The notes: generated from the sequence alone by a model not told the origin. 55,000 nt of DNA from an uncultured Pseudomonadales bacterium (GCA_937773555.1 CALJVT010000003.1:1-55000); one strand, 5' to 3'. Positions 20,592-29,713 are shown, counted from the first letter of the stretch. Made by a program: numbers and translations.

Positions 20592-21953
20592 ATGATGAAC
20601 AAGTTTTACTTTGCCGACCAAGCTTTAACAGCTTCAGGCTGGGCTAACAACGTAAAAATAGAAGTTACCAACGGTGTTATTAGTCAAATTCAGGTAGGTC
20701 AAACTAGCCAAGGGTGCCAGTTGCTAAATGGCCCAGTGCTGCCGGGTATGGTCAATCTGCACTCGCACGCGTTTCAGCGTGCCATGGCAGGCTTGGCGGA
20801 GGTGTGTTTAGATCCCAAAGACAGTTTTTGGAGCTGGCGAGACCTAATGTATGGCCTGGTTGCCAAGCTCACTCCTGATCAGGTGCGTAAAATTGCCACT
20901 CACCTCTATATTGAGATGCTTAAAGCCGGTTATACCCAAGTTGCGGAGTTCCATTATTTGCATCACCAGCAAAGTGGTCAAGCTTATGACAACCCAGCAG
21001 AAATGGCCTTGCACGTTCGCCAAGCAGCGGTTGATGCAGGTATTGGCCAGACACTATTGCCTGTGCTTTACAGCCACTCTGGCTTTGGTGGCCAAGCCCC
21101 AAGCCCTACGCAAGCGCGCTTTATCCACAACCTAGATGCTTATTTGCGCCTGCAAGAACAGCTTGGAAAAAACATGGATGTGCTTAGGCATAATCAAGGC
21201 TTGTGTTTCCATTCGCTGCGTGCCGTTACCAAATCACAAATTGAAACAGCATTAACGAGCTTACCGCAAGACTGGCCAGTCCACATTCATATCGCTGAAC
21301 AAATGAAAGAAGTGAATGACTGTGTAGCCTGGAGTGGCCAGCGCCCGGTGGAGTGGTTAGCTAACCAAGTGGGTTTTGACGCCCGTTGGTGCTTGATCCA
21401 TGCCACTCATGTAAATGAGCAAGAGGTAAAGACTATTGCTAATAGCCAAGCCGTTGTCGGTTTGTGCCCAAGTACTGAGGCTAACCTAGGTGATGGTATT
21501 TTCCCCATCACAGATTTGGTGGCCCAAGGCGGTCGATTAGGCATTGGGTCAGATAGCCATGTGTGTGTTTCAGTGGCTGAAGAACTGCGTCTATTGGAAT
21601 ATGGGCAGCGTTTGCGTGACCAGCAACGTAACCGAGTGCACAGTAGCGATCAACCTAGTGTGGGCGACTTTATCTACCAAGCCAGTGCTTTAGGTGGTAA
21701 TGCGGCCTGTAATATTAGTACGGGCATAAGAGTCGGTTCCCGCGCTGACTTCATCACCCTTGATATTAGCCATCCGCTATTAGCAGCAGCTAAGCCTGAG
21801 CAGCTTATTAATCGCTGGATTTTTGGAATTAACCATAACCCAGTAAACGATGTGTTTGTTGCAGGAGAGCAGGTGGTAGTTTCTGGCAAGCATAAGCTTG
21901 AAGAAAATGCGTCTGGTGCACTAGTGAAGAGCCTTAAAGAGCTGTTATCTTAA
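20592..21953 (+). CDS. hutF: Formimidoylglutamate deiminase
   Basis: Converts N-formimino-L-glutamate to N-formyl-L-glutamate and ammonia, the fourth step of the five-step histidine pathway. It is an amidohydrolase of 453 residues with the metal motif HSHAFQRAMAG near residue 56 and HIHIAEQ, HATHVN and SDSHVCVSVAEELR further on. The presence of HutF implies the five-step route ending with HutG, but no hutG is in this window. It is divergent from hutC with a HutC-type dyad before it. Confidence 0.94.
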   Translation: MMNKFYFADQALTASGWANNVKIEVTNGVISQIQVGQTSQGCQLLNGPVLPGMVNLHSHAFQRAMAGLAEVCLDPKDSFWSWRDLMYGLVAKLTPDQVRKIATHLYIEMLKAGYTQVAEFHYLHHQQSGQAYDNPAEMALHVRQAAVDAGIGQTLLPVLYSHSGFGGQAPSPTQARFIHNLDAYLRLQEQLGKNMDVLRHNQGLCFHSLRAVTKSQIETALTSLPQDWPVHIHIAEQMKEVNDCVAWSGQRPVEWLANQVGFDARWCLIHATHVNEQEVKTIANSQAVVGLCPSTEANLGDGIFPITDLVAQGGRLGIGSDSHVCVSVAEELRLLEYGQRLRDQQRNRVHSSDQPSVGDFIYQASALGGNAACNISTGIRVGSRADFITLDISHPLLAAAKPEQLINRWIFGINHNPVNDVFVAGEQVVVSGKHKLEENASGALVKSLKELLS

Positions 21954-22110
21954 AACACAATCCATACTAATCGCATTAGTGCTGTAATAGTTATAAATCT
22001 ATTGATGTAAAACTATTTTTAAGCATTACATGCCGTCAATTTTTCGGTTGAATTACGTGTTTCTTATTCTATATACTGATTCCATAAGTAAGAGTGGGAT
22101 TAGACTAGTT

Positions 22111-22986
22111 ATGTTATTCAAGCCAACAAATAAAAATAAACAAGACTTCAATCAACAAGGATTTCTTGTTATCGATAAAATCCTCCCGGCAGAGCAACTG
22201 GTTCCGCTGCATCAAGCCTTTGATGATGTATTTAATGGGATGTTTGAAACAGGGGTGACTCCTGATGAGGTAAATTGGCAGCTTGGTTCAGGTGATCCTA
22301 GCCTCACGCGTCAGGTGTGCAATGGCTGGAAGGCTAACCGTAGCATTGCACAAGTGGTATTAAGTGAAGACTTGGGTCGCAGTGTGGCCCAATTGGCAGG
22401 GTGGCCCGGTGTTCGAATTATGATTGATAACCTCTTGTCAAAGCCCTCTGGGGCAAGGTCTTTGGGTTATCACCAGGACAGTGCCTATTTGTCATGGTTT
22501 ACTCCAAGTGACTTGATATCCTGCTGGATTGCCCTTGACGATACTAAGCAGGCTGGTGGTACGTTAGAGTTTGTTAAAGGTTCGCATAAATGGGGCAAGA
22601 GCATACCATCAGGTGAGTTCCATGGCCCAGACAATTACCGTGAACCCATGCAATATGCCGCCCAGAGCCAAGGTGAGGAACCTCAAATTAAGTATGTTGA
22701 AGTGAAAGCAGGTGGTGGCTCTGTGCATCACGGATGGACATGGCATGGCTCTGGTGCTAATGAGTCTGCGCTCCCTAGGCGCGCATTAGTGCTTCATTTA
22801 ATGCGTTGTGATGCAGAATATGATCCCACTCAATTTGCCCAAGGAATAGGCCCTACTTACAGTCGTTATAAACATTTAGCAGACAATCAATTAGATGAAA
22901 ATTATTTTCCAATTCTTTGGCATGAGAATGGCAGCAGAACGAAAGCCCTTGACGACTATTTAACTTTTTCAGCACCAAAGTGTTAA
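22111..22986 (+). CDS. Phytanoyl-CoA dioxygenase (PhyH) family protein
   Basis: A 2-oxoglutarate/Fe(II) dioxygenase of about 291 residues. The metal site reads H121-x-D123 (YHQDSAY) with a distal histidine at 212 (WTWHGSG; H207 is the other option), and an RR pair near 223 probably contacts 2-oxoglutarate. The segment AGGTLEFVKGSHKWG is typical of the family, which includes ectoine, proline and other small-molecule hydroxylases. I chose ATG at 22111, where the PhyH fold begins (FNQQGFLVID); an upstream in-frame ATG at 22030 adds 27 unlike residues. Its stop lies inside the start of the next gene, so the two are coupled. Confidence 0.85.
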   Translation: MLFKPTNKNKQDFNQQGFLVIDKILPAEQLVPLHQAFDDVFNGMFETGVTPDEVNWQLGSGDPSLTRQVCNGWKANRSIAQVVLSEDLGRSVAQLAGWPGVRIMIDNLLSKPSGARSLGYHQDSAYLSWFTPSDLISCWIALDDTKQAGGTLEFVKGSHKWGKSIPSGEFHGPDNYREPMQYAAQSQGEEPQIKYVEVKAGGGSVHHGWTWHGSGANESALPRRALVLHLMRCDAEYDPTQFAQGIGPTYSRYKHLADNQLDENYFPILWHENGSRTKALDDYLTFSAPKC

Positions 22987-23702
22987 ACACAGTCAATGAG
23001 GGCTGCTTAACATTAGTGTGCGCAGACCTAAATGCCATGCCGCTATTTAATACTGATGATACGGGCCAGCGCTTTGGCTATGAACCAGAGATAGCTAAAG
23101 TGATCGCCCAGCAATTGGGCCTGAAGCTAAAATGGTTATATACCCGCTGGTCTGATTTCGAATCGGCGTTGTTAAACAAGAAAGCCGATGCTATTTGGTG
23201 CGGATGCGCCATAACTGCAGCGAGGCAAAACCGTCTTTTGTTCTCTAGGCCCTATGCAGCGTTTGATGAATCTGTGCTGGTTCGTTGTGATTCAAACATA
23301 CTTAGCCCATTAGACCTAGACAGGTTAAACGTGGCTGCCATCGAAGGTAGTACAAATATGGCATTGGCAAAAGCTTGGCTGGGGTGCCAGCTAGTTTCTT
23401 TTTCAGGCCAGTCTGATGATGTTTTTGCAGACATGATTAAGGCCTTAGCGTCAGGTGAAGTAGACGCAGTGGTAGATGATGAGCCGGCATTTGGAAACCT
23501 GTTAAATGATCCACGTTTTAAACTTGCCTTTACCGTAAATACGGCTAATTTATGGGGTGCAGCAATGCAGCCACACCAGGTTGAATTAAAGCAGGCGTTA
23601 GATAGCGCCTTAAACAATGCCATTAAACTAGGCTTAGTGTCACATATTTGGCAGCAGCACTTAGCAGATATTACATACCCAGAGTATTGTTTTACAGACT
23701 GA
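22980..23702 (+). CDS. Extracellular solute-binding family 3-like protein without a signal peptide
   Basis: 240 residues of the amino-acid binding-protein fold (SBP_bac_3). LTLVCADLNAMPLF, GYEPEIAKVIAQQLGLKLKWL, NKKADAIWCG and FSRPYAAF match the N-terminal lobe; VAAIEGST and GEVDAVVDDEPAF match the second lobe. The protein begins directly with the first strand of the fold, with no signal peptide or lipobox, and no permease or ATPase is adjacent. GTG at 22980 overlaps the PhyH stop by seven bases. It may act as a cytoplasmic ligand-binding partner of the dioxygenase, or it may have lost its signal. Earlier in-frame starts would lie inside the PhyH gene. Confidence 0.75.
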   Translation: MLNTVNEGCLTLVCADLNAMPLFNTDDTGQRFGYEPEIAKVIAQQLGLKLKWLYTRWSDFESALLNKKADAIWCGCAITAARQNRLLFSRPYAAFDESVLVRCDSNILSPLDLDRLNVAAIEGSTNMALAKAWLGCQLVSFSGQSDDVFADMIKALASGEVDAVVDDEPAFGNLLNDPRFKLAFTVNTANLWGAAMQPHQVELKQALDSALNNAIKLGLVSHIWQQHLADITYPEYCFTD

Positions 23703-23902
23703 TCACCAACAGGGTGTTTACCCTCTCTTATTAGCCTTAATTGCTTTTCAAACTATGCCACTGATTCGTTAGTTATATTACCCCATCAAATAACAGCAGA
23801 TCGCGCATTCTAATATGGTAAAATATCGCTCGCTTTAGATGCCAACAAACAAATGCCTGTAACAGTAATGTCACGGCTAATAACATAAGGTTTTTTTAAA
23901 AT

Positions 23903-24808
23903 ATGATGTCACACAAACCACACATTACTCTTTTAGACGGAGGTATGGGCCAAGAGTTACTCAAGCGCAGCAGTAACGAGGTCACGCCACTTTGGTCAAC
24001 CCAAGTAATGATCGATGAGCCTGAAATTGTGCGTGATGTACATTTAGATTATATCTTTGCTGGTTCTCGCGTGATTACTTTAAATGCCTATACGATGACC
24101 CCCGAGAGACTTACCCGTGATGGCCAAATTGAAGACTTTGAGAGGCTTCATGTCGCTGCGATTAATGCAGCGATCAGTGCGCGCGAAGCTGCTGGTATTC
24201 CAGAGGTTAAAATTGCGGGTTGCCTGCCCCCATTAGTAGCAAGTTATCACGCTGAAGTTGCACCTAAATATGAGACAATGTTAAAAAGCTACAGTAAAAT
24301 AGTGGCTATTCAGGCGCCCCACGTTGATGTTTTCTTGTGTGAAACTATGTCATCAATTGCTGAAGCTAAAGCCGCCTTAGTTGCTGCTAAGGAAAGCGGT
24401 TTACCAGTATGGGTTTCTTTAACAATTGCAGATAATGACCAAGGTTTATTGCGCAGTGGAGAAGCGTTATCGGACGCTGTAGCGATGCTAGATGAGTTTG
24501 GTGCCGATGCAAAACTCCTTAACTGTAGCAAGCCAGAAGCAATTTCGGCGTCATGGTCAAAAATGAAATCAGACCAAGGCTTAACGGGTGCTTATGGCAA
24601 TGGATTTACTTCTATTGATAGCTTGAAGCCTGGTGGTACCGTGAAATCTATGCAGTCGCGAACTGATCTGGGTCCAGCGGCTTATGCTGAATTTGCTATG
24701 GAATGGGTCACTAATGGAGCGGGTTTAATCGGCGGTTGTTGCGAAGTTGGGCCAGCACATATTGCAGAACTTTCGAAGCGGCTTACTGAAAATGGGTATT
24801 CAGTTTAG
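23903..24808 (+). CDS. Homocysteine S-methyltransferase family protein
   Basis: A 301-residue TIM barrel that transfers a methyl group to homocysteine from a donor such as S-methylmethionine or betaine. The zinc cysteines are C208 (LLNCSKP) and C279-C280 (GLIGGCCEVG), and the N-terminal LLDGGMGQEL is the family start. It is a single gene. Because a DMSP lyase-like gene lies 1.6 kb away, sulfonium compounds are possible donors, but the order of genes does not show an operon with it. Confidence 0.88.
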   Translation: MMSHKPHITLLDGGMGQELLKRSSNEVTPLWSTQVMIDEPEIVRDVHLDYIFAGSRVITLNAYTMTPERLTRDGQIEDFERLHVAAINAAISAREAAGIPEVKIAGCLPPLVASYHAEVAPKYETMLKSYSKIVAIQAPHVDVFLCETMSSIAEAKAALVAAKESGLPVWVSLTIADNDQGLLRSGEALSDAVAMLDEFGADAKLLNCSKPEAISASWSKMKSDQGLTGAYGNGFTSIDSLKPGGTVKSMQSRTDLGPAAYAEFAMEWVTNGAGLIGGCCEVGPAHIAELSKRLTENGYSV

Positions 24809-25053
24809 CGAGGTTAAATTTTGTTGGGATCCTGCTTAGTTATTTAATTGTTGGAGAAATTAAACCCGAAATAAAAGACACCTATGGTGCTTTTGGAGCG
24901 GATGTACGAGCGAAGGTTGGTGGTTTTACCAGAGGGTAATAATGTCTTTAAGCAGGCGGTAAGCTGGTGTCGTTTGCGATAAATAGTAGGCATGTTTACC
25001 TGCAACTGCGGTTTTAGGGACACTAGTTATCATCTTAGTTAGAGCATAGAGCT

Positions 25054-25650
25054 ATGAGTATTAGAAAAGTATTGCTGGGGTTAACCCTTATACTACTGTG
25101 GGCCAATGGAGCAGCCATTGCTGCTGACGTTGATAAGGGCCTTCAGGCCTACAAGGCAGGCGATTATAAAACGGCTCTATCACAGTGGATCCCATTTGCT
25201 GACAGTGGCAATGCTTCTGCACAGTCTAACCTGGGTTTTATGTACGAGCGTGGCCATGGTGTTCCGCAGAACTATAATGCAGCAGCAAAGTGGTACACCC
25301 TAGCGGCGGAGCAAGGCGATATAGTTGCTCAGTTTAACCTAGGTGGTCTGTATGATGCTGGTAAAGGTGTTGTGGAGAACGACAAAACAGCAGTTAAATG
25401 GCTTACCTTAGCGTCTAAGCAGGGTTATGCGAGAGCCCAATCTTACCTTGGTGTTATGTATGTTAATGGCCATGGGGTACCTACAGACTATTTACGTGCC
25501 TACATGTGGTGGAGTGTGGGCAGCCATAATGGCGACTTGCTAGCCGCTCAATATAAACAAAGCATTGCTACGAAAATGACCCCTGCTCACGTTACCAAAG
25601 CACACGAAATGTATAGCAGTTGTTTGCGTAGCAACTACACAGACTGCTAA
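25054..25650 (+). CDS. Exported Sel1-like repeat protein
   Basis: A 198-residue periplasmic protein. The signal peptide MSIRKVLLGLTLILLWANG ends near AIAA (residue 24). Three Sel1-like repeats follow (about 53-88, 89-124 and 125-160; A-x-Q-x-N/Y-LG-x-x-Y ... GV-x-x-x-Y), forming an alpha-solenoid for protein-protein contacts. A C-terminal pair of cysteines (CLRSNYTDC) closes it. The same signal-peptide type recurs at 34614 and as a stop-terminated remnant at 41444. It converges on the next gene with a 4-base stop overlap and no terminator between. The binding partner is unknown. Confidence 0.85.
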   Translation: MSIRKVLLGLTLILLWANGAAIAADVDKGLQAYKAGDYKTALSQWIPFADSGNASAQSNLGFMYERGHGVPQNYNAAAKWYTLAAEQGDIVAQFNLGGLYDAGKGVVENDKTAVKWLTLASKQGYARAQSYLGVMYVNGHGVPTDYLRAYMWWSVGSHNGDLLAAQYKQSIATKMTPAHVTKAHEMYSSCLRSNYTDC

Positions 25651-26294
25651 GCGCTTTCAATGGGTAAACCAAACACAATAAGTACGGCGTATTGTTTGCG
25701 GTTGCAGCCATCCACAGGTGGTGGAACTTCTCCAGGCTTTAGTGGGAATGCTTCACGGTTGGCGTTTGCGGGTGAGCAGGTGGCAGAATCACCTTCAGGT
25801 GTATAGCGCGCAGACCGGCAAGGCCCATGGGTGACATTACCAATGGTTTTTTCATCGGACAATGACCATGCTTGTTCCCCGTTGGCGTCTGGTTTTTCCA
25901 CCGTGAGCAAAGAAATATGATCTTCACCGTTGGTCACGTAATAGTTTCCAGCAGGCATCGGAAACTCAGGTGCTTTCATTATTAAGCCATTCTCATCAAG
26001 CCACCAATCGTCGATATTAAATCGCCATCCAGCTGGGGCAAGATTACCAGCTTTTTGCAACAGCTGGTAAAAGCGAAGCCAAACACCGATTGGGCCAGGA
26101 TCTACTCGCCAGAGGCCCCAGGTTTGCGCACCTGTTCCTGATTTTGCACCAGAGGGAGCAAGCGTTGCAATATATTGAGGTGCTATACGACGAATTTGAG
26201 TTTGAGCAAAGAGTGGACTGGAAAGTGCAGTTGCAATGAGTCCCAAAGATGAGACAAGCCATTGGCGGCGGTTTAACCTAAAGGGTTTTTGCAT
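25647..26294 (-). CDS. Tat-exported protein of unknown function
   Basis: About 215 residues with a twin-arginine signal (NRRQWLVSSLG) and cleavage after SPLFAQ. The mature part has GAQTWGLWRVDPGP, GWRFNIDDWWLDENGLIMKAP and two late cysteine segments (HGPCRSARYTPEG and ATCSPANA). I do not recognise the family. I chose ATG at 26294 because GAGG lies about 6 bases upstream; ATG at 26309 is the alternative. Tat export suggests a folded or cofactor-containing protein, but no cofactor motif is visible. Confidence 0.7.
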   Translation of the reverse strand: MQKPFRLNRRQWLVSSLGLIATALSSPLFAQTQIRRIAPQYIATLAPSGAKSGTGAQTWGLWRVDPGPIGVWLRFYQLLQKAGNLAPAGWRFNIDDWWLDENGLIMKAPEFPMPAGNYYVTNGEDHISLLTVEKPDANGEQAWSLSDEKTIGNVTHGPCRSARYTPEGDSATCSPANANREAFPLKPGEVPPPVDGCNRKQYAVLIVFGLPIESA

Positions 26295-26439
26295 GCTTGG
26301 CCTCAGCATTAGTTGACGATTGAAATCTATATTAAATTAGCAGCAACATTATCTGAAAAATAGCTCATGGGCTATTCAACGTAGGGTTTTCAGACCTAAT
26401 CAAGCTTGTAATTATAATAAGTTAAAATAGAAAGCGAGT

Positions 26440-27054
26440 CTATATGTTAGATTTTTGCACTAGGTTGCCGCCGCGCCAAATGTATAAAGCCAGCATTGGC
26501 TCACCAAAAGTACGCATCGAGTGTTTGATATTACTTGCATGATGGATGAGTGGGCAGCCAGCAATAGTAGCCCAGCCTTTTTCTTCATGATACCAAAGAG
26601 CGGTGCCACTTAATGGGAAGTATAATTCCTCTGCCACGTGCCAATGCTCAGGGTAGGTGACATAATCTCCAAAAAGAACTAAGCCACTTGACAGTATATC
26701 GCTATGCCAATAGGCATCTGGGCCTAAAAATTTAATCCATCCGTACTGCTTTAAAAAGTTTTCCCCAAAATCTTCAGCAGAGTAGGTTTGATTAAAATGT
26801 AATTTAGATTCGTTCTGGATTAAACAATTAATCAACGGCTGGTTTTCTTTAGGTGCTTGTTTGGCCATTTGTGGCAAATAAGATAATACGGGTAGGCTTT
26901 TTGGTACTAATATTCGGTTGGGTTTTTTTAAATTTAACGGAGGTATTAAACTATGCCATTCAGGTGGGCACCTTAAGGTTAATTGAGCCAGCCATAATGT
27001 AGCTAAGCTTGATAAGCCTAATGAGATGTTAGACCTGTTGTTTGCCTTATTCAT
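26440..27054 (-). CDS. Cupin protein resembling dimethylsulfoniopropionate (DMSP) lyase, DddL/DddQ type
   Basis: About 204 residues, the size of DddQ and close to DddL. The cupin metal motif H137-x-H139-x3-E143-x-Y145 (PEHWHVAEELY) is complete, and the second motif has H178 in HHASNIKHSMRTFGEPMLALYIW. Both motifs, and the linking PLSGTALWYHEEKGW, match the DMSP-lyase cupin family, which splits DMSP into dimethyl sulfide and acrylate. I start at ATG 27054; TTG at 27075 would add seven residues. No acrylate-use gene is adjacent; an EamA transporter follows upstream on the same strand. The assignment is from motif recall and not from an alignment. Confidence 0.75.
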   Translation of the reverse strand: MNKANNRSNISLGLSSLATLWLAQLTLRCPPEWHSLIPPLNLKKPNRILVPKSLPVLSYLPQMAKQAPKENQPLINCLIQNESKLHFNQTYSAEDFGENFLKQYGWIKFLGPDAYWHSDILSSGLVLFGDYVTYPEHWHVAEELYFPLSGTALWYHEEKGWATIAGCPLIHHASNIKHSMRTFGEPMLALYIWRGGNLVQKSNI

Positions 27055-27126
27055 GCTGTTTTTAGGTCCAACCAAGCCTTTCTAATACTATTATGTGATG
27101 CCATATCCACTTTCTCTGAGCAAGGT

Positions 27127-28035
27127 TTATTGATTTAGGTTGGTTACAGTTTTAGACCGAGATCGTTCCCTCCATACGATTAACAAACCACCTGCTGCAA
27201 TGAGCAGTGCGCCAGGGAATAAGCTGCTCCATGGTGCTTCGTTAAAAAATAGCCATCCTAAGGCGAATGCGAGTGGAATACCAAAGTAACTGAATGGGGC
27301 TAAATTACTCTGTTCAGTCATTCGGCAACTAACCACTAAAAATAGCACTGCAGTACCACCAAATGCCCCCATCAACACAATCCAACCCATATCAGTGGCA
27401 GAGGCTATTGGCGTGAAACCACCCCAAAAAAAGGTAATTAAAAATGCCCCTATTAATGATGTTACAGACGCATATAGGTTAACTAAAGGGCTTGGGGCAT
27501 CATCGTCAAACACGCGAGCAGTGACCCCAGCGAGGGCATAACACGCTGCCGCTGCAAGCGGCAACAGAGCATAAAAAGAAAAGCTTGAACTGCCTGGTTG
27601 GATTACCATAATAACACCAATAAAGCCCACCAAAACCGCCCCCCAGCGAACCCAGCCAACCCGTTCTCCCAAAATCGGGATGGCTAGTGCAGTGGTAAAT
27701 AATGCGCCAGAATAAGTGATGGTGGATGCCGTAGCAAACGCCATTAACCCCAAAGACATATAAAAACAAAGTTGGGCAATAGTGATAACAGCACCGCGAA
27801 AGAAAGCCAATTTCCATTGCCGCAGTTTTAGGCGCCTGCCAGAGCTGCGCCATGCCCTATACGACCATAAAGCTACGATTGACGGCACCAGCCCAAACAA
27901 GTTTCGCCACATCGAGAGTTCGGCCGCTGAGTAGGTGCTTGAAAGGTGTTTGATGATTAACCCCATAGTATCGAATAACGTTAATGCAATAAGGCTTAAA
28001 ACAATGGCAAGGCCTGTCTGGTCTGTGGTTCGCAT
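27127..28035 (-). CDS. EamA/DMT superfamily transporter
   Basis: A 302-residue inner-membrane protein with ten predicted helices in two EamA repeats (about 10-140 and 150-290), typical of drug/metabolite exporters. SRKT-type basic residues end it. It lies 51 bases upstream of the DMSP lyase-like gene's preferred region on the same strand and may share a transcript. The substrate is unknown. Confidence 0.85.
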   Translation of the reverse strand: MRTTDQTGLAIVLSLIALTLFDTMGLIIKHLSSTYSAAELSMWRNLFGLVPSIVALWSYRAWRSSGRRLKLRQWKLAFFRGAVITIAQLCFYMSLGLMAFATASTITYSGALFTTALAIPILGERVGWVRWGAVLVGFIGVIMVIQPGSSSFSFYALLPLAAAACYALAGVTARVFDDDAPSPLVNLYASVTSLIGAFLITFFWGGFTPIASATDMGWIVLMGAFGGTAVLFLVVSCRMTEQSNLAPFSYFGIPLAFALGWLFFNEAPWSSLFPGALLIAAGGLLIVWRERSRSKTVTNLNQ

Positions 28036-28363
28036 ATAAGTCCTAATTTTTTGGGTGTTTATTAGTCGCCGTAAAAGCCACGTTAGATCATACCGATAAA
28101 CTCAAAAATGCCCAAAAATAGGTCATTAAACTAGGCTAAAAGGCCTAAATAAGCAGTCAATACACTATATAGCCAATAAGGTAATGGTGCGAATTTTTAT
28201 GTAAATAGGTTAGTGAAAATGACCTATTTAGTTTGTAATCTACTTTTAAATTTTAACCTTGGTGTTCTTCTGCACCGACATAGCTCATAGTTTAGTGCTA
28301 GTAAGGCAGTATATGAGTAATGTATTCTTCTATGGCGTTAGAAAAGTTAAATGGGGTTTTTAA
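28036..28363. other. Gene-free divergent promoter region
   Basis: 328 AT-rich bases between divergent genes. I see no ORF or recognised RNA; presumably it carries both promoters. Confidence 0.4.
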
Positions 28364-28963
28364 ATGGCAGATGATCTCGTATGTTACTGTGGGGCCTGTG
28401 GCTTTGATCTAAATATAAGTACTCCAAAGCTTAGCCTTTTATGCGCTTGTGAAGATTGTCTGCAAGCTTTGCAGTGGGGAGCTTTTAAAGGCGGGAAAAG
28501 CCCAATGGCATTGGCCGAACTTATTTATGTGCGTTCAGATATATTAGCTGTAACGGGTAAAAAATTTATGAAGGCGTTTCATCTTAGAGAGGGTGCTAAA
28601 TCAACCCGAGTGTACTGCACTTTATGCTTTTCAGTGCTTGGCGTTGACCATCCAAGTTATCGGAACAATGTGTTTATGTTTTTCAAAAACCATTGCCAAA
28701 CCCACTTTAATGTTTCACAACAGCCCGCTGCGGCAATTTATTTAAATGAACTGGCCTATTTCAGCAAAGCTGAGGTGCCTCTGGGTGTGCCAGTGTTTCA
28801 TAGTTTTCACTTTCCACAAGAACAAGCCCGCTTTCGAAAAATTGTTACCCACACATTTAAACAACCACAGGTTGGTGCTTTAGGGCAAAGCTTGCAGGAT
28901 TTTATAAAAACCTTGGGGCCAATTAAAGTGCTTAACCTAAAAAAGGGTAAGCAATTGCTGTAA
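28364..28963 (+). CDS. GFA/CENP-V-like zinc protein
   Basis: 199 residues. Cysteine pairs CYCGACGF (8-13), CACEDC (27-32) and YCTLC (83-87) reproduce the zinc-binding pattern of the glutathione-dependent formaldehyde-activating (GFA) fold. The C-terminal half has no motif I know. Members of this fold are often of unknown function; the name does not prove formaldehyde activity. It stands alone. Confidence 0.65.
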   Translation: MADDLVCYCGACGFDLNISTPKLSLLCACEDCLQALQWGAFKGGKSPMALAELIYVRSDILAVTGKKFMKAFHLREGAKSTRVYCTLCFSVLGVDHPSYRNNVFMFFKNHCQTHFNVSQQPAAAIYLNELAYFSKAEVPLGVPVFHSFHFPQEQARFRKIVTHTFKQPQVGALGQSLQDFIKTLGPIKVLNLKKGKQLL

Positions 28964-29089
28964 TTAAAAGTGACTGATATAAAATTGTTAATGGCTTTGG
29001 CTGCTAGCGCTGGTATCCAAATGTTTGATCATTTGTCATTCATGTTGTCAGTTTTTGCATCATAATGGCTAGGTTGTAATTATTAGCAG

Positions 29090-29587
29090 CTAGCTAGACT
29101 TTAATCGTATTCTAGGTTTTTTGCGCTTCATCTCTTCTTTAGCTTCGTTTTGATCCTCATCTAACGCCAACAGCACTTCACCCAAGGGTTTGAAATGATA
29201 TAGGTTAGTTAGGTTTGCATTATTTTCGGGGCTTTTTCTACGGTGAACGCTGATAAACCCTTTCCAATCTTGTGGCAAAATATGTTCTAAGCCTTCAGGT
29301 TTGTTGTCTCGGTTTGCGAGTGAACGAATGTTGTTTTGAATTGTTTTTTCTGTTTTTCCCAACATTTTTGAAAGGTGCTTTATGGACGGGTGCGCAGGGT
29401 GGTCATTACTTTGCCAAAATTTCATTAGGGCTAGCAACACATTCAGTTCAGAAGATGAGATTTGTAAGCGCCCTTGATGCTCAAGTAACAGGTTGGGCAC
29501 GCCCACCCAGCCGTGGTTAATAATGCGTTCGTCCCATTTATGGGCTAGTTGGGGAATTTCAGAGTGATCTTTTTCTATTTTTTCCAT
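29090..29587 (-). CDS. Helix-turn-helix DNA-binding protein
   Basis: 165 residues, cytoplasmic. A winged-helix-like segment lies at about 47-97 (SSSELNVLLALMKFW, then HPSIKHLSKMLGKTEKTIQNNIRSL), resembling HTH_36 or plasmid/phage replication-type helix-turn-helix proteins. The C-terminus is highly basic (KRKKPRIRLKSS). A 22-bp palindrome lies 105 bases upstream of the start. It may be an orphan regulator of mobile-element origin. Confidence 0.65.
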   Translation of the reverse strand: MEKIEKDHSEIPQLAHKWDERIINHGWVGVPNLLLEHQGRLQISSSELNVLLALMKFWQSNDHPAHPSIKHLSKMLGKTEKTIQNNIRSLANRDNKPEGLEHILPQDWKGFISVHRRKSPENNANLTNLYHFKPLGEVLLALDEDQNEAKEEMKRKKPRIRLKSS

Positions 29588-29691
29588 ATAATTGGCCCTT
29601 ATAAAACCATACTAGCAATGAAATCAGATGTTATTAGTGTAGCTCTACACATTTAATGATAATATATTTTTATACCATGCCTACCGAATAA

Positions 29692-29713
29692 AACTATACC
29701 ATATGGCATAGTT
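29692..29713. promoter_or_regulatory. Near-perfect 22-bp palindrome, possible operator
   Basis: The arms AACTAT and ATAGTT flank CCATATGG, with one mismatched symmetric pair. It precedes the HTH gene and could be its operator. The six T residues after it also allow a weak terminator reading. Confidence 0.4.

Noticed and set aside
23252-23623. 123-codon open frame antisense to the SBP_3-like gene
   Set aside because: A shadow frame; serine/alanine-rich translation typical of the reverse strand of a real gene.
23706-23720. Terminator after the SBP_3-like gene (AGGGT/ACCCT hairpin)
   Set aside because: The stem is only five pairs and no T tract follows.
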